From positions 1-44,446 of the forward strand of contig JAOAAA010000013.1 in NCBI GenBank assembly GCA_026419115.1: a stretch of DNA of 44,446 bases. Reading direction: 5' to 3'. How positions within the stretch are numbered: position 1 is the first letter of the stretch; each line of letters begins with the position of its first letter. The notes beneath the pieces were generated by a model that worked only from the letters and a program-made list of their open reading frames with translations, was not told where the DNA came from and made no database searches. The translations under genes and the position numbers were made by a program. The DNA comes from Gemmataceae bacterium. Its GTDB lineage: Bacteria > Planctomycetota > Planctomycetia > Gemmatales > Gemmataceae. This document shows, one piece after another, positions 8,188 through 16,520 of the stretch.

Positions 8188-9351
8188 GTGATAGTGCAAT
8201 TAGCTCCCACCGAGACACTGCCAGTAAGCGGAGTTCCTACAACGGTTCATAATGTTCTAATCGTAGACGACGAATCGATGAATCGCCGTGTTTGTCGGAA
8301 ATCGTTGGAATCGCAATCCCTCAAGTGCAGCGAGGCCGAGGATGGACTAGAAGCACTCAAACTGCTCACATGGAATCACTTTGACCTTGTTCTACTCGAT
8401 ATTGATTTACCCAACCTCAGCGGAATCGAGGTTCTGAAGCAACTCCGTAAGGATCCCCCTTATCCGAACCTGAAAATCATTCTCTTCTCCGGAAATACCC
8501 ATGGTGACGATTTAGCTCGTTTAATGCGACTCGGGGCAGACGATTACATCTGCAAGCCCTTTAGCGTGGTTCAATTACGGGAAAGAGTCCGTGCTTCCCT
8601 GCAATTAAAAGCCGCTCAGGATCGTTCGGACCAATTGAATCAGAAATTGTTGGCGATGAATCATGAACTCGAGCAGGGGCTACTCGCTCGGGATAGCGAT
8701 TTAGTGGAAGCTCGCAATGCTCTGGTTTTGGGTTTGGCGGAACTCGTCGGACAACGTGATACGGAAACCGGCGCTCATTTGCATCGGATCAAACATTACT
8801 CAACGGCACTATGCCACGAGATCGCCAAGAACGTCAATTATCAAACCCAAGTCGATGAACGATTTATACAAATGCTGGAATGTTGTGCCCCGTTACACGA
8901 TATTGGAAAAGTTGGCATTCCCGATCACATTTTGCAGAAACCGGGCCAACTGACCCCCGAAGAACGAACGATCATGCAACGCCATACAATTATTGCTGCC
9001 GTGACCCTGCAAAAAGTGGCGAAACAGCATCCCTTTGCCGTGGCCTTTCTGCAAATGGCCACCGAAATTGCCCGACATCATCATGAGCGCTTCGACGGAA
9101 CCGGCTATCCCGATCGACTCAAAGGAGAGGAGATACCTCTCTCGGCGCGGATCGTGGCCGTGGCCGATGTGTACGATGCCCTCCGATCCAAGCGGATTTA
9201 CAAGCCCGCTTTCTCCCATGAGAAGACCTTACAAATTATGCTCGAAGAAAGCGAAGGTCATTTTGACCCCTATTTGGCAGGGGCTTTTCGCCGATGCCAT
9301 CAAAAATTCAATCAGATTTTTGAACAATTCCGTGATGAGAATAGCGTCTAG
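8188..9351 (+). CDS. Response regulator with HD-GYP domain
   Basis: A two-domain signalling protein of about 387 residues. The N-terminal receiver domain (about 20-135) has the acidic pair in IVDDE (D27, D28), the likely phosphoacceptor D71 (LLDIDLP) and the conserved K123 (CKPF). A coiled-coil-like linker (about 138-172) leads into an HD-GYP domain (about 175-370) with PLHDIGK (H237, D238), HHHERFDGTGYP (GYP at 306-308) and VADVYDAL. HD-GYP domains hydrolyse cyclic di-GMP, so the protein probably couples a histidine-kinase signal to c-di-GMP turnover. The GTG at 8188 was chosen because GGAGG (8178-8182) lies 5 bp upstream; a TTG at 8170 in the same frame is less likely. No partner kinase is adjacent. 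Confidence 0.92.
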   Translation: MIVQLAPTETLPVSGVPTTVHNVLIVDDESMNRRVCRKSLESQSLKCSEAEDGLEALKLLTWNHFDLVLLDIDLPNLSGIEVLKQLRKDPPYPNLKIILFSGNTHGDDLARLMRLGADDYICKPFSVVQLRERVRASLQLKAAQDRSDQLNQKLLAMNHELEQGLLARDSDLVEARNALVLGLAELVGQRDTETGAHLHRIKHYSTALCHEIAKNVNYQTQVDERFIQMLECCAPLHDIGKVGIPDHILQKPGQLTPEERTIMQRHTIIAAVTLQKVAKQHPFAVAFLQMATEIARHHHERFDGTGYPDRLKGEEIPLSARIVAVADVYDALRSKRIYKPAFSHEKTLQIMLEESEGHFDPYLAGAFRRCHQKFNQIFEQFRDENSV

Positions 9352-9676
9352 TCTCTGAAAACCTATCCAAGACCCAGAGACAACGCCCGATTTTCATTTC
9401 AACAATTACGCGACATTGCCGAGACGTGTCTACCGCGGCTATAGATGTTGACTAAATGCGAATGATGCTGTTTGATTCAGATTCTCTTCCTGATTCCAAT
9501 CACTTTCGTGACAGGACCTCATCGGGAATGATGGACGATCAGGAATCACGGGGTGCAACCATGAGGTATCACGTTTCGTACAAGAATTTTTCGCCTCTTT
9601 AAGAGACTTCTTGAGGATTAGACATAAAATAGTTTTGTCCTGAAAAAGAGAATCATCTAACAAATCGATAGAATTT
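9352..9676. other. Gene-free stretch with weak dyads
   Basis: I see no convincing gene. GTCTCTG (9351-9357) pairs with CAGAGAC (9375-9381) across a 17-nt loop directly at the stop codon of the regulator. A CCTCAT/ATGAGG dyad follows near 9520-9570. The AT-rich 9600-9676 segment (with ATAAAAT) probably carries the promoter of the next gene. Confidence 0.4.
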
Positions 9677-10456
9677 ATGAATCATCCTGAAGACGATTTT
9701 GAGCCCGACGTTACACCGCCACCTCATTCGGAAAGCCATTTTTCAGAAGGGTTAGATGACACCCCTTTTGCCGAGAATCTGCCCGAAAATGAAGGAGATT
9801 TCGAGAGCGATCTAGCAGAAGAAAGCGAAAGCGAAGCCGACGGCGGGGACATCGTCAATCCCAATCAACCCTCGGAAGGGGGAGGTAAAAAGAAAAAACG
9901 TCGCCGTCGCCGTCGGAAAAAGAAAGGGGGGGGGCAAGCCAGTCCCGAATTGCAACCCGAGACCCCTGCTCCTGTTGCTAGTGCTGCGGCCGAAGTCGAA
10001 ATCGTCCCAGTTTCTTTAACTGAGATCGATCCAGAATTCGTCGAAGAGATTCCTTTTGAAACGGAGAAAAATTCGCCCGTCGTGAGTGCCGACGAAGAAC
10101 CTTTGAGCGAACCCGTTGGCACTGAGAGTGAAGCTCCTATCGCTTCCCCTGCCTCACCTTCCTCTGACGGGGGACACCGTAAGGAGCGTCATCAAGATGG
10201 TCGAGGCCGACATCGTGGCGAATCACGCTCTCCAAAATCGCAGCAGCCCCCAATCCAATATGCTTCCGTCCCTGCGGGTGATTATGTGGAAGAGGGGGAT
10301 GCGCCCGATGAGGTCGAAGACGACGAAACCTTCAATACCGAGCAACCGCCCCATGCTGCGATTGAAGACGAAATTGCCGAAGAGGTTGCTCACCCGCACG
10401 AATGGCAGGTGATGACTTGGAACGAGTTAGTGTCGAAATTATACAGACCTTCTTAA
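9677..10456 (+). CDS. Charged, disordered protein with C-terminal [11 protein letters not shown] motif
   Basis: Function unknown. The 259-residue product has no recognisable folded domain and alternates charge blocks: acidic 4-57, a basic lysine/arginine patch at 71-83 flanked by glycines, acidic 107-155, a His/Arg-rich basic patch 165-187, acidic 203-236, then a short hydrophobic C-terminus [14 protein letters not shown] (246-259). The basic patches suggest nucleic-acid binding, and the aromatic C-terminal tail looks like a docking peptide, but both are inference. There is no signal peptide, so it is probably cytoplasmic. Frame is supported by consistent amino-acid bias and by ending just before a tRNA gene. 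A nine-G run (9926-9934) follows the basic patch. Start ATG at 9677 has no strong ribosome-binding site. Confidence 0.7.
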   Translation: MNHPEDDFEPDVTPPPHSESHFSEGLDDTPFAENLPENEGDFESDLAEESESEADGGDIVNPNQPSEGGGKKKKRRRRRRKKKGGGQASPELQPETPAPVASAAAEVEIVPVSLTEIDPEFVEEIPFETEKNSPVVSADEEPLSEPVGTESEAPIASPASPSSDGGHRKERHQDGRGRHRGESRSPKSQQPPIQYASVPAGDYVEEGDAPDEVEDDETFNTEQPPHAAIEDEIAEEVAHPHEWQVMTWNELVSKLYRPS

Positions 10457-10480
10457 GAATAAGGTCAAGGGTTCTTTCCG

Positions 10481-10560
10481 TAACGCAACAACCCTATTAA
10501 AATAGAAAACGTTGTTGTTCCCATAACACACGGCTCTATTAAAATAGAGTGTGTTGTCGT
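10481..10560. repeat. Twin imperfect copies of a dyad before tRNA-Arg
   Basis: Two related blocks (about 10481-10520 and 10523-10560, period about 44) share the exact core CTATTAAAATAG. In each, the core is flanked by arms that pair with each other: ACAAC with GTTGT in the first and ACACAC with GTGTGT in the second. The arms differ between copies yet stay complementary. TTGTTC (10515-10520) and TATTAA (10537-10542), spaced 16 bp, could serve as a promoter for the tRNA. Confidence 0.6.
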
Positions 10561-10632
10561 CCCCGTAGCTCAACTGGATAGAGCGTTGCCCTCCGGAGGC
10601 AAAGGTTACAGGTTCAACTCCTGTCGGGGATA
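10559..10632 (+). tRNA. tRNA-Arg (anticodon CCG)
   Basis: A 74-nt cloverleaf can be drawn. The acceptor stem pairs GTCCCCG (10559-10565) with CGGGGAT (10625-10631), including one G-U, with discriminator A10632. The D arm is GCTC/GAGC. The anticodon stem TTGCC/GGCAA closes the loop CTCCGGA with anticodon CCG at 10593-10595. The T arm is ACAGG-TTCAACT-CCTGT. CCA is not encoded. The anticodon reads the CGG arginine codon. Confidence 0.97.
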
Positions 10633-10758
10633 TTCTTCTCAGATCAGACGCTGTGGCAAATCCAATACCAATTCACCAAGTCCGATTTTATGATATTATT
10701 TGGGGCGATATTCCTCTCAGATCAGAAACTGCGGCGATACGAATACCAATACTTCAAG
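10632..10758. repeat. Diverged 49-bp duplication behind tRNA, period 78
   Basis: Positions 10632-10680 align without gaps to 10710-10758 with about 38 of 49 bases identical (shared CTCAGATCAGA and AATACCAAT). The first copy starts at the last base of the tRNA. It is more diverged than the other local duplications, so probably older. No gene is seen between the tRNA and the argG stop at 10871. Confidence 0.75.
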
Positions 10759-10870
10759 AAGTATCGATCAATCAACATCCGTCAGAAAGAAAAAACATGT
10801 CAGGTCGATCACTCATCCATCAAAAAAATATGGAATCGATCACTCCTCAAAAAAAATTTCGCGGGTAGGG

Positions 10871-12118
10871 CTATCGTTTATCGGATCCCCCTGTCAATCC
10901 GGGAAGATCAAAGCCTCGGCCCCCTTTGAGCAATTGGAAACGGGCCTGAGTTTGTTGCCCTAAGCCGTGTATCTTGATGAAGCCCTGTGCGGCGGCTTGA
11001 TCGTAATCGCTGCCTTCATCGTAAGTGGCTAACTTCTTGTTGTACAGGCTATGTTCGCTCTTACGTCCGACAATCGTGGCTTTGCCCTTGAACAATTTCA
11101 CGCGCACCACCCCCGAAACGAAGCGTTGATTGCTCGCGACGAAGGCAAACAAATCTTGATGGAAGGCCGAAAACCAAAGTCCATTGTAAATCAAGTCGGC
11201 ATATTCCTGCGAGACGATGGTTTTGAAGCGGGCGGCTTGTTTGCTCAAACACAGGCTTTCTAATTCCCGATGCGCTTCGTGTAACACAACGGCGGCGGGG
11301 GCTTCGTACACCTCTCGGGATTTAATGCCCACGAGACGATTCTCCACATGATCGATGCGTCCGACGCCGTGTTTGCCGGCAATCTGATTCAGAGATTCAA
11401 TCAGGGGGACACCATCCATTTTGCTTCCATTCAAACCGACGGGGATACCTGCCGCAAATTCGATCTCGATATATTCTGGCTCATTGGGTGCGGTGCGTGG
11501 GTCGGCGGTCCATTGGTAGGCATCTTCACGGGGTTCATCCCACGGGTCTTCGAGGACGCCCGCTTCCACGCTGCGACCAAACAAGTTCATATCGACGCTA
11601 TAGGGGCTTTCTGGTTTGGCCTCGACGGGGATATTATGTTTTTTGGCATATTCCAAGGCAGCCGGTCGAGTCATCGACCATTCGCGAACGGGGGCCACAA
11701 TTTTCAAATCGGGAGCCAGCGTTTGGAATGTGACATCGAACCGAACCTGATCGTTGCCCTTACCCGTACAGCCATGAGCCACGGCCTTGGCGTTGTGTTC
11801 ACGGGCCGCATCGACCATGAGCTTGGCAATCAGCGGGCGCCCCAACGCGGTGGCCAAGGGATATTTCCCTTCGTAGATGGCCCCTGCCATGAGGGCGGGG
11901 AACACAAAATGATCGACAAACAGATTACGTGCATCGATAGCGATGGCATCGACCGCACCGGTTTTTAAGGCCTTTTCGCGGATTTTTTGAATATCTTCCC
12001 CTTGCCCTAAATCCACTGTAAACGTGATGACATCGTAACCGTATTTTTCCTTGATCCAAGGAACCATTACTGATGTATCTAATCCCCCTGAGTACGCCAA
12101 AATAATTTTCTCGGCCAT
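10871..12118 (-). CDS. argG: Argininosuccinate synthase
   Basis: ArgG condenses citrulline and aspartate with ATP to argininosuccinate, the penultimate step of arginine synthesis. The 415-residue product begins AEKIILAYSGGLDTSV, whose SGGLDTS is the N-type ATP pyrophosphatase P-loop. GCTGKGNDQVRF and the SVDMNLFGRS and GRIDHVENRLVGIKSREVYEAPA-type segments are diagnostic of the family, and length is usual. ATG at 12118 is the natural start: the frame continues open upstream for another 298 codons, but that extension is antisense shadow of the next gene and the 195-bp divergent promoter region. It is transcribed divergently from the secreted propeller gene. The nearest arginine-related feature is tRNA-Arg downstream, probably by chance. 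Confidence 0.96.
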   Translation of the reverse strand: MAEKIILAYSGGLDTSVMVPWIKEKYGYDVITFTVDLGQGEDIQKIREKALKTGAVDAIAIDARNLFVDHFVFPALMAGAIYEGKYPLATALGRPLIAKLMVDAAREHNAKAVAHGCTGKGNDQVRFDVTFQTLAPDLKIVAPVREWSMTRPAALEYAKKHNIPVEAKPESPYSVDMNLFGRSVEAGVLEDPWDEPREDAYQWTADPRTAPNEPEYIEIEFAAGIPVGLNGSKMDGVPLIESLNQIAGKHGVGRIDHVENRLVGIKSREVYEAPAAVVLHEAHRELESLCLSKQAARFKTIVSQEYADLIYNGLWFSAFHQDLFAFVASNQRFVSGVVRVKLFKGKATIVGRKSEHSLYNKKLATYDEGSDYDQAAAQGFIKIHGLGQQTQARFQLLKGGRGFDLPGLTGGSDKR

Positions 12119-12170
12119 GTGCAACGATTTCCCTATGTGTTTCAGATAGTCTTCGTTATACAAGTCCACC

Positions 12171-12206
12171 TCGTACCTGAATAGAGAATCGTACCTGAAT
12201 AGTGAA
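12171..12206. repeat. Tandem 18-bp duplication x2
   Basis: TCGTACCTGAATAGAGAA (12171-12188) is followed directly by a copy differing at one base (12189-12206). It lies in the divergent promoter region between argG and the secreted propeller gene. Confidence 0.9.
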
Positions 12207-12211
12207 TCGTC

Positions 12212-12230
12212 ATGGCACACGAAGTGCCAT
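12212..12230. promoter_or_regulatory. Palindrome in divergent promoter region
   Basis: ATGGCAC (12212-12218) and GTGCCAT (12224-12230) form a perfect 7-bp inverted repeat with a 5-bp centre, 94 bp upstream of the argG start and 84 bp upstream of the propeller gene. It could be an operator serving either gene. No regulator is identified. Confidence 0.35.
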
Positions 12231-12313
12231 CGCCCAGAATGTGAGTACTCCTTTCGTTGCACCTTTGCTAAACTACACCGTATTCGTTTGACCTTTAACC
12301 CCTTACAAAGACC

Positions 12314-13552
12314 ATGCTGCTGCGCGCTCTCCTTTTGCTGTGTCTGGTTCCGGTATCCTTGTATGCCGATTGGCTTCCCGGAAAGGCTTACAAACTTCCT
12401 TCTCAGTACACCAATCAAGAAAGTGGCTATTTCTCGATTATCGAAGGGCACAACGGCAAGCTCTACATTGGTTCTGCCAAGTATGGAGTGAACGGCTATT
12501 TGCTTGAGTTCGATCCGCAGACGGAAAAAACCACGATGGTGATGGATGTTCATGAAGTGATCGGCAGTAAAGCCACCGGTTTCGCGGCCCAAGCCAAAAT
12601 CCACACCCGTAACAACGTCGGCGCCAGTGGCAAAATCTATGTGGGTTCCAAACAAGGTTACCCCGAAAAAGGGGAATCCCGCGATCTTTACAAGGGTGGC
12701 TACGTTTTGACTTACGATCCCAAGACGGGTAAAAGCGAACATTTCGGCATCGCCAAGGCCGGACATGGAATCATCTCCGTCACTCCGGATGAAGAAAAAG
12801 GAGTGGCTTATATCTCGACCTGTTCGGATGATCGCCCTATCGACCACACTCATTTCATGATTCTCGATCTCAAAACGAAACAGTACACCGATCTGGGCGA
12901 TATGGAGCAGATGTATGCCTTTATCGTGGTCGATTATCTGCACCGAGCTTATCACCCGAAACGGGGGGGCTTTGTGGTCCGTTACGACCCTGAGACGAAA
13001 AAGCTCGAGCAATTAAAAATCACCATCGACGGGAAAGAAGCCCCCAAGGGACTGACCAAAGATAATTCGATCCAAAATTGGGATTGGTCCCCCGATAAAA
13101 AAACCTTGTGGTGTGTCGAAATGACCACGAACGAACTTTTCTCCTTCGACCTGACACAAAAAGGCGAAACATTCGATGGCAAAAGTCACGGCAAATTGCT
13201 CGACGTTAAATCCACAGATTGCCGAGCGATGTGTGTGGCACCCGATGGTCGGGTTTGGATGGCGATTACCGAACAAGGCCGATCGGGTGGCCCGTTGTGT
13301 TATTTGGCCAGTTACACGCCCGGCGCCAAAGGGGTCGTCAATCATGGACCGATTAAGGTAGCCAATCCCGATTTTACCACCTTCACCACCGAAGACGGCA
13401 AGCCGAAACCTTGGCACCACACGATGCGAAAAGAAAAAGATGGCACATTAACCCCGTGGCAACCGCTGGGAATTGCCGCCACCAAAGATGCCGTCTATGT
13501 TTTAACCATCGCCCCTTTTACGTTGATGAAGTTTGCCCCCCCCCCGAAGTGA
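12314..13552 (+). CDS. Secreted beta-propeller protein
   Basis: A 412-residue protein with a signal peptide (residues 1-18, LLRALLLLCLVPVSLYA). The rest is built from repeated beta-propeller blades: GKLYIGS, GYLLEFDPQT, GYVLTYDPKT, GFVVRYDPET, DGRVWMAI. This 'Y-D-P-x-T' blade ending is typical of SMP-30/virginiamycin-B-lyase-like and WD-like propellers. No catalytic or cofactor motif stands out, so a ligand-binding or lyase role is open. The gene ends only 2 bp before hemD. A ten-C run (13536-13545) encodes APPPK at the very end of the protein, where a slip would alter only the C-terminus and could fuse or shift readthrough into hemD. Confidence 0.8.
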   Translation: MLLRALLLLCLVPVSLYADWLPGKAYKLPSQYTNQESGYFSIIEGHNGKLYIGSAKYGVNGYLLEFDPQTEKTTMVMDVHEVIGSKATGFAAQAKIHTRNNVGASGKIYVGSKQGYPEKGESRDLYKGGYVLTYDPKTGKSEHFGIAKAGHGIISVTPDEEKGVAYISTCSDDRPIDHTHFMILDLKTKQYTDLGDMEQMYAFIVVDYLHRAYHPKRGGFVVRYDPETKKLEQLKITIDGKEAPKGLTKDNSIQNWDWSPDKKTLWCVEMTTNELFSFDLTQKGETFDGKSHGKLLDVKSTDCRAMCVAPDGRVWMAITEQGRSGGPLCYLASYTPGAKGVVNHGPIKVANPDFTTFTTEDGKPKPWHHTMRKEKDGTLTPWQPLGIAATKDAVYVLTIAPFTLMKFAPPPK

Positions 13553-13554
13553 TT

Positions 13555-14358
13555 ATGTCGCTAGCTGGAAAGAAAGTCGCTCTGGCCGAAGGTCGCCAAC
13601 TGGAAGAATTAGTGAGCCTGCTGGAGAAAGAAAAAGCGGTTCCCATCCGTTGCCCCTTGCTGAGCATCTTGGATTCTCCCGATACGCAGGCCGTTGCCGA
13701 GTGGTTGGAAAAGCTCCGCGCGGGGCATTTCTCTTGGTTAATTTTGCTCACTGGGGAAGGATTACGCCGTTTGTTGGCATTTTCCGATCGGCAAGGGCTT
13801 CGTCAACAAACCATCGAGGCGATTGCCCAATTACACACCTTGACACGCGGCCCCAAACCGATGTTGGCCTTGAAAGAAATCGGCCTGAAACCAACACGGG
13901 TCGCCGCCGCCCCCACCACACAGGGAGTGATCCAAACCTTGCAGGAACTGGAGCTGAAAGGACAATCGATTGGGGTGCAATTGTATTCCGAAAGTAATCC
14001 CCCCTTGCAAGAATTTTTGACCTCGATCGAAGCCGATGCTCACTATGTTTCTCCCTACATTTATGCCCCTGCCAGCGATGCCGACAAAGTGGCGGAGCTG
14101 ATTCAACAAATGGCAACCGGTCAAATCGATGTCTTGGTTTTCACTAGTGCGCCGCAGGTCGAACGCCTGTGGGAAGTGGCCGAAGAAAAAGGTCTCGTGC
14201 CGTTGCTCGGTGAGGGGATTCGCCAAGTGAAGGTGGCCTCCGTTGGCCCTGTGGTCAGCGAGAATCTTCGTAATCGAGGCGTCACCATCTCCATTCAACC
14301 CGAACAAGGCTTCCAGATGAAAAACCTTGTGGTTCACATTCGCCGAGCCTTCGAGTAA
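13555..14358 (+). CDS. hemD: Uroporphyrinogen-III synthase
   Basis: HemD closes and isomerises hydroxymethylbilane to uroporphyrinogen III, the branch point of haem, sirohaem and cobalamin synthesis. The 267-residue product shows the two-lobe pattern of the family: GKKVALAEGRQLEELVSLLE at the start, TRGPKPMLALKEIGLKPTRV with the A-x-PTT-x-G phosphate-loop region in the middle, DVLVFTSAPQVERL in the second lobe, and ASVGPVVSENLRNRG near the end. The ATG at 13555, 2 bp after the previous stop, gives the correct N-terminus. A longer in-frame extension to 13411 overlaps the propeller gene and is artefactual. The tight spacing implies co-transcription with a secreted propeller; other haem genes are not in the window. 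Confidence 0.87.
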   Translation: MSLAGKKVALAEGRQLEELVSLLEKEKAVPIRCPLLSILDSPDTQAVAEWLEKLRAGHFSWLILLTGEGLRRLLAFSDRQGLRQQTIEAIAQLHTLTRGPKPMLALKEIGLKPTRVAAAPTTQGVIQTLQELELKGQSIGVQLYSESNPPLQEFLTSIEADAHYVSPYIYAPASDADKVAELIQQMATGQIDVLVFTSAPQVERLWEVAEEKGLVPLLGEGIRQVKVASVGPVVSENLRNRGVTISIQPEQGFQMKNLVVHIRRAFE

Positions 14359-14588
14359 CGCTACCCGTCACACATTCCTCGAAACAAAAAAATCCCCTGT
14401 GAAGATTCTCCGTTCATGAATTGGCTTTTTCCTTGCCATCAGGATTTGGAATAATTTGGTAGACATATAACTTTCTGTGCTTGCTCATTTTATCTGGTTT
14501 ATCCGGTCAGGGGTTTTTGTCGAATCATCGTCTTGCATTGGTTCCAGTAGGAGGTTAAAAGCGACAGGAAAGGGGTTGGGGCAATAAA

Positions 14589-15551
14589 ATGGAACTTATG
14601 CAAGTTTATCCTTTAGCTTTGGAACCGATCTTCAAAACGGCCCTTTGGGGGGGGCATCGCCTGCGTCCCTTATTGGGGTATCCTTCGGGGGAGGAACTCA
14701 CCGGCGAGGCGTGGATTCTTTCTGATCAGGGGCAACAACTCTCTCGAATCACCAATGGGAATTATGCGGGGCGGACCTTGCGAGATTTGCTTCAGCAATA
14801 TCCTCAGGAAATGACCGGCTCTTCGAGTTATACTCCTTTCCCCTTATTGTTGAAGCTGATTGATACGCAAAAACCGCTTTCGGTGCAGGTTCATCCCAAC
14901 GATGCACAGGCCCAACAGATGGAGCAACAGCCTTTTGGAAAAACCGAAGCGTGGTACATTCTCGATTCCACCCCCCGCTCGAAACTGTATGTGGGCTTTT
15001 GTCAAAGGACCACATGCGAAGAGGTCCGAGCGACCTCTCAGGCGGGCACGGTCGATCGTTTGTTGCATACGGTTTGTCCTCAAGTGGGGGACTGCTACTT
15101 TTTACCGGCAGGAACTCCGCATGCAATTGGGGCCGACCTTCTGTTGTTCGAGGTGCAACAATCTTCCGATATTACCTATCGCTTATTCGATTGGAACCGA
15201 GTAGATGAAAAAACGGGTCAGCCCCGCCCATTGCATATTGAACAATCGCTTAAATGTCTGAATTATGAATGTGGGCCGATTCAACCAACTCCGCAACCGC
15301 TGACACCTCAGGGAACGGAAATCGTCAGTACGCCCTATTTTTCGGTCATTCGTCGAGAAATTTCGGGATCGCAGCGCTTGCCCCAAGCAGGCTTTTCCAT
15401 TTTGGTGGGGTTAACGGGTGAAATCGAAGTGAAAGCCAACGGGGTTTCCACGTCTTTAGCATTTGGAAAAACGGTCTACCTGCCGGCTGCGTTAAAAGAG
15501 GTAGAAATCACCGGTTCACCCAAAGGGGAATTTTTACACGTTCGGATTTGA
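14589..15551 (+). CDS. manA: Mannose-6-phosphate isomerase, class I
   Basis: ManA is a zinc enzyme interconverting fructose-6-phosphate and mannose-6-phosphate, feeding GDP-mannose and capsule or glycan synthesis. The 320-residue length fits the short Bacillus-type form. Expected metal ligands are H102 (QVHPND), E120 (GKTEAWYIL) and H178 (PAGTPHAIG). The cupin continues through DITYRLFDWNR. Start ATG at 14589 with a purine-rich GGGTTGGGG upstream; an internal ATG at 14598 is possible. It stands alone, with 230 bp gene-free on each side. Its 3' end is duplicated downstream (15531-15584). An eight-G run (14647 region) encodes WGGH in frame. Confidence 0.93.
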   Translation: MELMQVYPLALEPIFKTALWGGHRLRPLLGYPSGEELTGEAWILSDQGQQLSRITNGNYAGRTLRDLLQQYPQEMTGSSSYTPFPLLLKLIDTQKPLSVQVHPNDAQAQQMEQQPFGKTEAWYILDSTPRSKLYVGFCQRTTCEEVRATSQAGTVDRLLHTVCPQVGDCYFLPAGTPHAIGADLLLFEVQQSSDITYRLFDWNRVDEKTGQPRPLHIEQSLKCLNYECGPIQPTPQPLTPQGTEIVSTPYFSVIRREISGSQRLPQAGFSILVGLTGEIEVKANGVSTSLAFGKTVYLPAALKEVEITGSPKGEFLHVRI

Positions 15552-15584
15552 GATACCTACGTTTTTACCCGTTCGGGTTTGAGA
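15531..15584. repeat. Duplicated gene end, 23 bp x2, period 31
   Basis: The last codons of manA with its TGA (15531-15553) recur at 15562-15584 with 21 of 23 identical. The second copy is non-coding. Confidence 0.9.
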
Positions 15585-15696
15585 GAATAGGGAATGGGCC
15601 AATTTCCTATTTTGGCTTGCTTATCTTGTTGCCTGTCTGAGGGGGCTAGGTTCGTTCGGAAATGGAAGAATCTCGACCATGTCCCTCAAGTCATCG

Positions 15697-15755
15697 ATCG
15701 GTCAGGACCGATAGAATCGTTAAGGTTCTAATAAACAAACCGACAGGAAGGTCGG
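15697..15755. promoter_or_regulatory. Two inverted repeats upstream of lipoprotein gene
   Basis: ATCGGTC-AG-GACCGAT (15697-15712) is a perfect 7-bp-arm palindrome. CCGAC (15740-15744) and GTCGG (15751-15755) form a second, related dyad 43 bp on. Both share the GGTC/GACC element and lie 27-85 bp before the lipoprotein start, so they may be paired operator sites. This is inference from symmetry alone. Confidence 0.35.
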
Positions 15756-15781
15756 AGTATCTTATGACAGGGAGGGGTCCG

Positions 15782-16351
15782 ATGACTTGGCTTCGACGGA
15801 AGCTTCTGCTTGCCCTTGGGATTATCCCCGTAATTGCGACTGGTTGTAATCCGTTGGGGGCGGGTCTGCTGACACCAATTCCTATTCAACCATGGGTCGC
15901 GGAACATATTGAAGATAAATATCTCCATAAGAATGACCATCGCGCCGTGATTATGCCACCGATCAAGGAAGGGGCACCACTGCCGTTGTGTGAAGATATG
16001 CCCACCGAGCGGGAAGTGCTGCGAGCGATTCGTCGGCCGGCTCGGGGCGTTCCGTTCATCTATGAGGAATTCCGAGATAACATTCGCTTCAACTTCGAGC
16101 GATTGGTTGACAAGATTGATCCGCCTCGACCTTTCCCCTTGATTGGTTGGGTACAGGTTCACCATTGCCATTGGCGAGTGACGATTTACTGGGATGAAAC
16201 GGTTCAATCCGATTACCCCGTACCGTACCAGTTCAAGAAACGCCGTACCGAAGTGGTGTACATTGACAAGGACCACCTGCACTTGTATGTGGGTCCCGAT
16301 GCCCAGATTCAGCGTGATATCACCCGAGAACTCACTGAGTTTGCCCCCTGA
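15782..16351 (+). CDS. Lipoprotein, unknown function
   Basis: The product, about 189 residues, begins MTWLRRKLLLALGIIPVIATGC with a signal peptidase II lipobox (IATGC), so it should be exported and lipidated. The mature region has a proline-rich start, a conserved-looking segment with FIYEEFRDNIRFNFERLVDK, and a C-terminal part rich in Tyr and Trp (GWVQVHHCHWRVTIYWDE). I do not recognise the family; it is likely planctomycete-specific. The ATG at 15782 is preferred because GGAGGGG (15771-15777) lies 4 bp upstream; upstream in-frame starts at 15764 and 15662 would put a charged tail before the signal peptide. The 3' end is duplicated downstream (16342-16458). Confidence 0.75.
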   Translation: MTWLRRKLLLALGIIPVIATGCNPLGAGLLTPIPIQPWVAEHIEDKYLHKNDHRAVIMPPIKEGAPLPLCEDMPTEREVLRAIRRPARGVPFIYEEFRDNIRFNFERLVDKIDPPRPFPLIGWVQVHHCHWRVTIYWDETVQSDYPVPYQFKKRRTEVVYIDKDHLHLYVGPDAQIQRDITRELTEFAP

Positions 16352-16458
16352 TAATCGATGCTGGGGAGTTTGCCCACTTCAAAGCGACAACGTAATGAGG
16401 TCCAAAGGAAATGCCTGCCCCCTGATAATCGATGCTGGGGAGTTTGACCACTTCAAAG
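16342..16458. repeat. Duplicated gene end, 43 bp x2, period 74
   Basis: The end of the lipoprotein gene, its TGA and 33 bp of spacer (16342-16384) reappear at 16416-16458 with 42 of 43 identical. This is the longest near-perfect local duplication in the window and, from its identity, one of the most recent. Confidence 0.95.
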
Positions 16459-16520
16459 TTTTTTCGTAACCTCCTTACGTTCGATGCGCTTCTTGAAAGT
16501 GATTCCGTAGGATGACGGTA

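Noticed and set aside
9439-9663. 74-codon minus-strand frame in the spacer after the HD-GYP gene
   Set aside because: No start signal, motif or plausible composition; the region looks like promoter/spacer DNA.
10871-13012. 713-codon minus-strand frame containing argG with a long N-terminal extension
   Set aside because: Family homology begins at the ATG at 12118. The extension is antisense to a well-supported secreted propeller gene and has no domain character.
13411-13554. N-terminal extension of hemD
   Set aside because: It overlaps the propeller gene in another frame and is rich in His/Cys/Arg as expected of shadow translation; the HemD fold starts at the ATG at 13555.
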